Assembly: GCA_964358205.1 (NCBI GenBank)
Contig: CAYHNZ010000039.1
Coordinates: 1-7,656, forward strand
Origin: JANLIQ01 sp964358205
GTDB taxonomy: Bacteria > Patescibacteriota > UBA1384 > 2-12-FULL-50-11
Direction: 5' to 3'
DNA: 7,656 bases
The position numbers were made by a program, and so were the translations under genes. Position 1 is the first letter of the stretch. Each line of letters starts with the position of its first letter. Below the pieces are notes generated by a model. The model saw only the letters and a list, made by a program, of their open reading frames with translations, had not been told where the DNA came from and did not search any database. Positions 1-4,589 of the stretch are shown one piece after another.

Positions 1-1157
1 ATTAGAATCGCTTGCTTGATCGTTGATTTAGCCACCGCTTGCGCTAGCAAGTCAAACGATGCGCCTTTTGTTGAACCGCCAGCAATCCAGATTATTGGAG
101 CATCAAAAGTTCCAATAGCGGCCATCGCCGCTTCGGGCGCCGTGGCGTAGGAATCGTCAATATATATCACCCCGTCATGATCGGCGAATTGTTCAAGGCG
201 ATGCGGCAAGGGCCGGAAATTAGCAATGCCTTGAGCGATGTCGACTTCTCGACATTTAAGGATTTTTGCCACAGCAATAGCCGTCGTGGTGTTAAGAAAG
301 ACATGCTGGCCCTTCAGACCAAGTTTCGAAAGATCGACCAGTTCTTTGCCATTTGTCCAAACGACGCCTGTTTGGTCAATAAATAAATCGGCGTCTTTTG
401 ATATTTGAGAGATCGAAACTTTCTTGGCTTTAGCGATTTGAGCAATACTCATCGTCAAGTCATTGTCAGCGACATAGACAAGATGATCGGTGGCCGATTG
501 GAACAGAGCGATATGAGCCTTGGCCGCGACATAGTCGTTAACCGAGGCGTGGAAATTGGGATTTTGACTTGATAGCGGCTGAAGATGATCGTTTTCGGTA
601 ATCGCCAAAACAACAGCAATGTCCGGAGAATGTCGCAAATCTTCCAGCTGGAAACTCGACAACTCAATAATCGCCAAGGAATCTCTATCTAGATCCTTGA
701 AACTATCAAACATTGGCTGGCCAATGTTACCAACGACAAGAGCTTTTTTACCAGCAGCTTTCAAAATACTGCCGATCATCGTTGAGGTTGTCCCCTTGCC
801 CTTGGTGCCGGTAACGCCGATCGTCCGGCAAGGCGCTAAGGCCAGAAACAAGTCGGTCGGCGAAGTAACGACTGGACGATTTTTCAAACCCCGTAGGGCT
901 TTCTCTAAAGTTGCGACTGGCAAGCCAGCGACCCGAAATACAATATCGAATTGGTCAAGATTGTCTAGGTATCCCGCCCCTATTACTAACTTGACACTTG
1001 AACTTAGCGTAGGTAAATCCGGCCTACCTGCTTGATCACAAAGCGAAACCTTGGCTCCTGCGATGAGTAGATGCGGTATCAGGGCAATATTTTCAATTCC
1101 GGCGCCGAGTAACGCTACTTTCTTTCCAGCAAAATCTTGCCACGAAGTAATCTGCAT
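1..1157 (-). CDS. murD: UDP-N-acetylmuramoyl-L-alanine--D-glutamate ligase (MurD), 3' end outside the window
   Basis: Cytoplasmic ATP-dependent ligase that adds D-glutamate to UDP-MurNAc-L-Ala. The frame is open from an ATG at 1157 to the window edge, giving 385 residues with no stop; the family is usually about 440-450, so roughly the last 50-70 residues are missing. Residues 10-22 (GKKVALLGAG) are the N-terminal Rossmann strand-loop. The ATP loop is TGTKGKGTT at 116-124. ELSSFQLED lies at 165-173, NDH at 189-191, YVAAKAHI at 209-216 (K213 at the expected carbamylated-lysine position), and PHRLE at 318-322. IDDSYATAP at 333-341 corresponds to the MurD motif NDSKATN. In the ATP loop, the Ser/Thr that normally follows the lysine is Gly122. 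The start is chosen by homology, since no clear Shine-Dalgarno is visible and the frame stays open upstream. It lies downstream of mraY as in a normal dcw cluster, but an inserted gene and repeats separate the two. Confidence 0.95.
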   Translation of the reverse strand, partial: MQITSWQDFAGKKVALLGAGIENIALIPHLLIAGAKVSLCDQAGRPDLPTLSSSVKLVIGAGYLDNLDQFDIVFRVAGLPVATLEKALRGLKNRPVVTSPTDLFLALAPCRTIGVTGTKGKGTTSTMIGSILKAAGKKALVVGNIGQPMFDSFKDLDRDSLAIIELSSFQLEDLRHSPDIAVVLAITENDHLQPLSSQNPNFHASVNDYVAAKAHIALFQSATDHLVYVADNDLTMSIAQIAKAKKVSISQISKDADLFIDQTGVVWTNGKELVDLSKLGLKGQHVFLNTTTAIAVAKILKCREVDIAQGIANFRPLPHRLEQFADHDGVIYIDDSYATAPEAAMAAIGTFDAPIIWIAGGSTKGASFDLLAQAVAKSTIKQAIL

Positions 1158-1186
1158 GAAGCCAGTATGCCAGATACCGAGGAACG

Positions 1187-1383
1187 ATAACAGACTCCGT
1201 CTGTCAAAGGCTTTTGCGACTGCGTCGCTGGCTTTTTTGTGAGGGTGGAGGGGGTTAGTTGCGAAGCACCCCCTACACCCTCACACTCCCTACCCCGCAC
1301 GCTACGCCTAGTGGCGGGCTTGGAGAAAAACCACTCGCTGACCTGCTTTTGATGGGTCATGGCTCGCGGTTTTTCGGGTTATT
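1187..1383 (-). repeat. Structured inverted repeat, copy 1 (left flank of the orphan gene)
   Basis: This is a copy of the 1956-2133 element in opposite orientation. Reading the minus strand, it contains in order: AATAAC (1383-1378); stem arms GAAAAACC/GGTTTTTC (1375-1368 with 1332-1325) enclosing CGAGCCATG (1366-1358) and CAGCGAGT (1340-1333); GTAGCGTGCGGGG (1305-1293); a long hairpin with arms 1285-1268 and 1255-1238 (17 of 18 paired) around a 12-nt loop at 1267-1256; an A-run; a 5-bp hairpin GCGAC-GCA-GTCGC (1228-1216); and ACGGAG followed by CTG and TAT (1200-1187). Every block has its counterpart in copy 2. No coding potential is evident. It sits immediately 5' of murD and could be part of its leader. 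Function is unknown; it may be the end of a mobile element or an RNA element. Confidence 0.85.
1216..1238 (+). terminator. Possible intrinsic terminator inside repeat copy 1, pointing toward the orphan gene
   Basis: On the plus strand a 5-bp stem GCGAC/GTCGC with loop TGC (1216-1228) is followed after four bases by six T (1233-1238), and then directly by the long hairpin at 1238-1285. The stem is short and the T-run is offset, so activity is uncertain. It would stop plus-strand transcription entering the orphan gene from the left. Confidence 0.3.
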
Positions 1384-1387
1384 TATA

Positions 1388-1416
1388 TTGACTTTTTAAG
1401 TTAAAACTGGTATTGT
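1388..1416 (+). promoter_or_regulatory. Sigma-70-type promoter of the orphan gene
   Basis: TTGACT at 1388-1393 and TATTGT at 1411-1416 are separated by exactly 17 bases. TGG directly precedes the -10 box, matching an extended -10 (TGn). The predicted start of transcription is near 1423, giving a leader of about 18 bases that holds the ribosome binding site. The match is seen in the sequence; promoter activity is inferred. Confidence 0.7.
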
Positions 1417-1440
1417 TTCGCAAGCACATTGGGAGTCAGA

Positions 1441-1911
1441 ATGCTTAAGCTCGAAGAGAGGTTTTCAGATATGATCACAGAAGTTAGCAAAGCCGTCGGC
1501 AATGCAAAAAAGGTTGAGTCCATGATAGTGGAGCTTCTCCACACTCTAGATCGGCACGCGGACCTGGTCAAGAAAGTCGTCGGTACTGCTACGTTCTCTG
1601 ACAAGACCTTACCTATCGGTGGCCAGTATCGGTACACGATTTTGTCAGAAGATGGGACGGTGGGCTTCTATCACTTCGATTACAGAGGAGGTCCCTGTGT
1701 AATCGGAATCCGCCACAGCGAGGAAGTGCGAGACATCGCTAAGTTCGACGATTCTTACAAAAAGACGTCTGTGCGGGTTTCTGTGAGGGAAGAAGTTCAA
1801 AAAGAAGTGCTGATGAAAGTCGCCACTTTCTTGACCGCCAAGTTCAAGGAGCACAACGACAAGACCGAAAAAGAATTCTTCGCCGAAATGCGCCGAATTC
1901 TCAAGACCTAA
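1441..1911 (+). CDS. Hypothetical protein, 156 aa, orphan gene inserted between mraY and murD
   Basis: I do not recognise the family. The preferred start is the ATG at 1441, because GGGAG (1431-1435) lies 5 bases upstream; a TTG at 1429 is in frame but would place the ribosome binding site inside the gene. The product appears soluble, with no signal peptide or membrane segment. Residues 1-50 are charged and probably helical, with a heptad-like pattern. Residues 50-100 look like beta strands (GQYRYTILSEDGTVGFYHFDY, shortened here to its two ends GQYRYT and GFYHFDY). Residues 115-156 are again highly charged and helical (rich in K and E). It is the only plus-strand gene in a minus-strand cluster. 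It has its own promoter and terminator and lies between two inverted structured repeats. This context suggests an inserted cassette rather than a cell-wall gene. Codon use is not obviously different from the neighbours by eye. Confidence 0.8.
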   Translation: MLKLEERFSDMITEVSKAVGNAKKVESMIVELLHTLDRHADLVKKVVGTATFSDKTLPIGGQYRYTILSEDGTVGFYHFDYRGGPCVIGIRHSEEVRDIAKFDDSYKKTSVRVSVREEVQKEVLMKVATFLTAKFKEHNDKTEKEFFAEMRRILKT

Positions 1912-1916
1912 GCGAC

Positions 1917-1950
1917 CCCGCACGGCCAATCGGCACGGCGGGATTTTTTT
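1917..1950 (+). terminator. Intrinsic terminator of the orphan gene
   Basis: Six bases after the TAA stop, CCCGC (1917-1921) pairs with GCGGG (1938-1942). An inner GCC/GGC pairing (1925-1927 with 1932-1934) extends the structure, and seven T follow at 1944-1950. Together with the promoter it makes a complete one-gene transcription unit. Confidence 0.75.
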
Positions 1951-1955
1951 ATCCT

Positions 1956-2133
1956 AATAACTAAAAAGTGTCGAGCCATGGTACTCCAGCGAGTCACTTT
2001 TTACCTTGCCCCTGCGGGTAGCGTGCGGGGGTGGAGTGCAGAGGATGGGGGCTGCTTCGCAACTAAGCCCCCGTCCTTTGCAAAAAAAAGGGGGGCGGCT
2101 CCGCCGCAAAAAATCCGTGGACGGAGCTGATAT
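1956..2133 (+). repeat. Structured inverted repeat, copy 2 (right flank of the orphan gene)
   Basis: Inverted counterpart of 1187-1383. Reading plus: AATAAC (1956-1961); arms TAAAAAGTG/CACTTTTTA (1962-1970 with 1995-2003) enclosing CGAGCCATG (1972-1980) and CAGCGAGT (1987-1994); a bulged stem CCCCTGC/GCGGGG (2010-2016 with 2025-2030) overlapping GTAGCGTGCGGGG (2018-2030); a 17-bp hairpin with arms 2037-2053 and 2066-2082 around the loop GCTTCGCAACTA (2054-2065), fully paired if G-U is allowed; an A-run; a 5-bp hairpin GCGGC-TCC-GCCGC (2095-2107); an A-run; and ACGGAGCTG with TAT (2121-2133). The loop matches copy 1 at all 12 positions, although the stems differ. It ends 20 bases from the mraY stop. 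No clear target-site duplication is visible outside the two copies. Confidence 0.85.
2082..2125 (-). terminator. Probable tandem terminator region after mraY (within repeat copy 2)
   Basis: On the minus strand, transcription leaving mraY first meets TCCG-TCCA-CGGA (2125-2114) followed directly by six T (2113-2108). It then meets GCGGC-GGA-GCCGC (2107-2095) followed by five C and eight T (2089-2082), and then the 17-bp hairpin. The stems are short (4 and 5 bp), so efficiency is uncertain. If active, it would uncouple murD from the upstream dcw genes. Confidence 0.45.
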
Positions 2134-2152
2134 GAAAAAGATGTTTTGAGAT

Positions 2153-3175
2153 CTATCTACTTACCAAAAATACAAACAGCCCGGTCATTGCAGAAACTGC
2201 GGAGATTATCCAGAAACGCATAGTGATGCGGGGTTCGGGCCAGCCCTTGGCTTCGAAGTGATGGTGGATTGGGGCGGACAGAAATACTTTTTTACCATGC
2301 CGGAGTTTTTTAGAAGCAATCTGAATAACCGCCGAGAATCCTTCAACATATAGAACTAGTCCGATAATCGGCAGGATGAAGACGGTATCGGTTAAGAACG
2401 CCAAAATCCCAAGGGTCATTCCCAAAGCCATTGCCCCGGTGTCACCCATAAAGAACCGAGCCGGATAGATATTAAACCAGAGGAAGGCCATCAAAGCGCC
2501 AAGCACTGTACCGCAAAAGGCCGCCAGCTCCGGCTTGCCCTGAACAATGGCAATGATGCCAAAAGCAGCAAAAGCCGATGCCATGACTCCCCCGGCTAAC
2601 CCGTCAAGGCCGTCAGTCTCGTTGGCAGAAAAAGTGGTGAAAACAAGAACCCCCACAAAAAGCGGAATGTACCAAGCGCCGATCTCCATTTGGCCTAGGC
2701 CCGGGATTGAGATGACATTCCAGCCCAACTTTGAGTAAAACCACCAGGCACCGATCAGGGCGATAATGGTGTAAAGAATGAGTTTCCAGCGAAAGCGTAA
2801 ACCACCGCGATTCGGTCCGATTCCGTAAATGTTCATCAGGTCATCAGCCGCGCCCACCAGTCCTGTTGAAACCAAGACAAAAAGTGGCAACCAAGTTCGG
2901 GCTTGATTCAAATTCATTATGAGCGTGATAATGGCGACGGTAATCCAAATCAACAAACCACCCATAGTTGGGGTGTTTTCTTTATGTTTATGTAGGGAGT
3001 AGAAAATTGGCGCCGCTTTTTCGTCAAAACCGGTTTGGCGAATCTTTTTGCCTAAGCGGTTTTTGTAAAGAAAGTCAGTGAAGAGCGGCGTCCACAAAAT
3101 TGCTACCAAGAAAGACAGTGTTGCCAACCAAAAGGTTTTTGCCAAAGATAAATCGGCGCCGTTAAGAAAGTCCAT
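2153..3175 (-). CDS. mraY: Phospho-N-acetylmuramoyl-pentapeptide transferase (MraY)
   Basis: Integral membrane enzyme that transfers phospho-MurNAc-pentapeptide from UDP to undecaprenyl phosphate, making lipid I at the cytoplasmic face. The 340 residues are full length for the family, with about ten hydrophobic segments beginning at residues 15-35. Family motifs are present: TPTMGGLLIW at 68-77, the aspartate pair in AADDLMN (D111, D112), NETDGLDGLAGG at 185-196 (usually N-L-T-D), FFMGDTGAM at 241-249 (usually GDTGSL), and APIHHHFEAKGWPE at 301-314 with the three-histidine cluster. The Leu-to-Glu change in NETDG and Ser-to-Ala in GDTGA are small deviations near the active site. The start ATG at 3175 gives the expected short N-terminus; only a weak AAGAAG precedes it. 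It follows murF by 112 bases. Stop codon is TAG. Confidence 0.97.
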   Translation of the reverse strand: MDFLNGADLSLAKTFWLATLSFLVAILWTPLFTDFLYKNRLGKKIRQTGFDEKAAPIFYSLHKHKENTPTMGGLLIWITVAIITLIMNLNQARTWLPLFVLVSTGLVGAADDLMNIYGIGPNRGGLRFRWKLILYTIIALIGAWWFYSKLGWNVISIPGLGQMEIGAWYIPLFVGVLVFTTFSANETDGLDGLAGGVMASAFAAFGIIAIVQGKPELAAFCGTVLGALMAFLWFNIYPARFFMGDTGAMALGMTLGILAFLTDTVFILPIIGLVLYVEGFSAVIQIASKKLRHGKKVFLSAPIHHHFEAKGWPEPRITMRFWIISAVSAMTGLFVFLVSR

Positions 3176-3218
3176 GCTTCTTGTAATGATTAGTTATTGC
3201 CAGAACGATTATTGCCAT

Positions 3219-3240
3219 TTGCTGCCCGCAGGGCGAGCAA
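3219..3240. repeat. Hairpin in the murF-mraY spacer
   Basis: TTGCT-GCCC (3219-3227) pairs with GGGC-AGCAA (3231-3240) around the loop GCA, with one bulged G at 3235, giving 9 bp. Neither side carries a T-run, so it is not a typical terminator. A 9-bp direct repeat TTATTGCCA (3194-3202 and 3209-3217) lies beside it. In minus-strand mRNA it would fall in the murF-mraY spacer, where it might set mRNA stability; this is inferred. Confidence 0.5.
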
Positions 3241-3287
3241 AGGAAGTGATCACTTGATGAGACTGGGTGGATTTGTTTAGACATTGT

Positions 3288-4355
3288 TTAATGTTTCACA
3301 AAGTTTTTTTCGATTGCTTTCACGATCACTTCCATATGTACCCCATGAGATCCTTTTACCAGAATACTGTCGCCCTGTCCAAGAAGTGGCAAAATCTTCT
3401 TTGCTGCCAATTCAGAACTAGGATACCACTCGGCTGGGTCGTAGTTTTTGGCCGCCGGGCCAATGCCGATTATTAAATCGGCTGATTCGATCGCTAGCCG
3501 ACCAATTTCCTGATGAAATGTCTTTTCGTCTGGGCCAAGTTCCAGCATATCGCCAAGAATTGCCACTTTACGCCCCGGGAGTTTGGATAAGACGCTCAAG
3601 GCGGCCTTCATCGATAATGGATTGGCGTTGTAAGAGTCGTCTAGAAGCTTGACGTCACCTAAGTCCTTTAGCTGAAGACGGCCTTCCGGTCGGGGCATAA
3701 TGCTCAACGCTTCTTCGATTAATTCAGTGCCGATTTTTAGTTTCTGACCGACGGCCCGGGCGAAATTAATGGCAATATCCTCGGTTGCTGTGTCAACCAT
3801 CTCTGAAGGACAGTCCTTCGGTGTTAAGTTGTTAATATATGGGTCACTTTTGTTGACCAGTCCCCAACCGCCCGGCTTAACAGCGCTAAATATGCGAGCC
3901 TTTTCGGTAGCAAGAGCGTCGATCGACGAGTAATTAGCTAGGTGAGCCGGGCCAATCAGGGTAATGATCGCCCCGTCGAGCGGCAACATCTGCGCCAGCT
4001 GTTCGATATCGCCCGGATGGTCGGCCCCGTACTCGAGAACTAGATATTTCGGCAATCGGCCAAAAAGTCCGCGCCAAATTGATAGCTTTAGAATCCAAAT
4101 CCACTGCAAAGTAATTTTCTGTTTGTAGAAATCGACGTGAAAATCCAAGATCGCTAGCGGCACACCGAGGAAGCTGTTGAGATTACCGTAACCAACCCGG
4201 ACCTGGTTCGGATAAGCTCTGCGCAAAACGGCGCCAACGGCGACTTTGGTCGAGGTCTTAGCGATCGATCCAGTGATAGCAATAATAAACGGCTTATCTT
4301 TTTCGACCCGTCGTTTGACCGCCCACCACAAGATTGATGATCGTAGATTCATCAA
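3288..4355 (-). CDS. murF: UDP-N-acetylmuramoyl-tripeptide--D-Ala-D-Ala ligase (MurF), reduced form
   Basis: Cytoplasmic ligase expected to add D-Ala-D-Ala to UDP-MurNAc-tripeptide. MurF identity rests on DDSYNANPLSMKAAL at 239-253, ILGDMLELG at 266-274 and VKGSHGVHME at 333-342 (usually KGSRGMRME). The ATP loop is TGSIAKTSTK at 28-37, with Ala where the second loop glycine is usual. EYGADHPGDI at 108-117 and EKARIF at 151-156 (K152 at the carbamylated-lysine position) also fit. At 355 residues it is about 100 shorter than typical MurF. The N-terminal substrate-binding domain is absent, since the ATP loop starts at residue 28 and an in-frame TGA lies just upstream of the TTG-ATG-ATG start. 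The central domain also seems to lack the GxHNxxN segment, while a Trp-rich stretch (about 75-103) appears inserted. No good Shine-Dalgarno is seen. It lies between ftsI and mraY, as expected for murF. Confidence 0.9.
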   Translation of the reverse strand: MMNLRSSILWWAVKRRVEKDKPFIIAITGSIAKTSTKVAVGAVLRRAYPNQVRVGYGNLNSFLGVPLAILDFHVDFYKQKITLQWIWILKLSIWRGLFGRLPKYLVLEYGADHPGDIEQLAQMLPLDGAIITLIGPAHLANYSSIDALATEKARIFSAVKPGGWGLVNKSDPYINNLTPKDCPSEMVDTATEDIAINFARAVGQKLKIGTELIEEALSIMPRPEGRLQLKDLGDVKLLDDSYNANPLSMKAALSVLSKLPGRKVAILGDMLELGPDEKTFHQEIGRLAIESADLIIGIGPAAKNYDPAEWYPSSELAAKKILPLLGQGDSILVKGSHGVHMEVIVKAIEKNFVKH

Positions 4356-4564
4356 TCAGAATTATGAATGAAGAATTAAGAATTGTCACTTCGCTCGCTT
4401 CTCCCCCTCACTTTGAGTAGATGGTGTGGGGTTGCAGTAAGAAGAGGACAAAGACCGGTAATCTATTACCGTATGGTAATAGATTACTAAAAATGATTGA
4501 AATGAATCGAGAAATGGGGAATTATGTATCTATTCTAAATTCTATATTCTAAAATCTAAATTCT
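4356..4564. other. Intergenic spacer between ftsI and murF, repeat-rich, no gene seen
   Basis: There is no credible reading frame. The spacer begins (murF side) and ends (ftsI side) with AT-rich, roughly inverted runs of ATTCT/AGAAT units (about 4366-4386 and 4530-4564). Between them lie CACTTCG and GCTTC (4387-4401), resembling the sequence just after rsmH, a G/C-rich hairpin (4404-4411 with 4424-4431, one mismatch), and the perfect palindrome annotated separately. It resembles a degenerate intergenic repeat element. Confidence 0.5.
4457..4488. repeat. Perfect 13-bp inverted repeat with nested palindromes
   Basis: GTAATCTATTACC (4458-4470) and GGTAATAGATTAC (4475-4487) are exact reverse complements with the 4-base loop GTAT. 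Each half is itself near-palindromic (GGTAAT-N2-ATTACC), so the site is also two tandem dyads with centres about 18 bases apart. There is no T-run on either side, which argues against a terminator. It could be a cruciform, an operator for a dimeric regulator, or an mRNA hairpin in the murF leader. Confidence 0.7.
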
Positions 4565-4589
4565 CTACTATCAACGCAGTTGATAGTAG
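4565..4589. repeat. Perfect 11-bp hairpin over the ftsI stop codon
   Basis: CTACTATCAAC (4565-4575) and GTTGATAGTAG (4579-4589) pair exactly around a 3-base loop. In minus-strand mRNA the 5' arm encodes the last residues (Tyr-Gln-Leu) and the 3' arm contains three consecutive in-frame stops, TGA-TAG-TAG. The T-run expected for a terminator is missing, so it may protect the 3' end or mark a processing site. Confidence 0.75.

Noticed and set aside
619..1035. A 138-residue open frame on the plus strand
   Set aside because: It is antisense to murD, which carries clear family motifs through the same bases; no ribosome binding site or recognisable motif.
1115..1360. An 81-residue minus-strand frame covering repeat copy 1 and the murD start
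   Set aside because: It overlaps murD in another frame, and its sequence is the translated repeat (low-complexity, no family resemblance).
1382..1410. Minus-strand promoter for murD with TATAAA at 1387-1382
   Set aside because: The -10 is plausible, but the hexamer at the right distance (CCAGTT) does not resemble a -35 box, and it overlaps the stronger plus-strand promoter.
1429..1440. TTG start four codons upstream of the orphan gene ATG
   Set aside because: The GGGAG ribosome binding site would lie inside the coding region; it is spaced correctly for the ATG at 1441.
1645..1929. A 94-residue open frame on the minus strand opposite the orphan gene
   Set aside because: The plus frame has a promoter, ribosome binding site and terminator; the minus frame overlaps the terminator and shows no start signal.
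1238..2082. CRISPR or tandem repeat array
   Set aside because: There are only two copies, inverted rather than direct, with a gene between them.
3219..3260. Third copy of the 1187/1956 repeat, from the shared CCCGCAGGG and a nearby AAGTGA
   Set aside because: The shared words are short, and the conserved loop and other blocks are absent.
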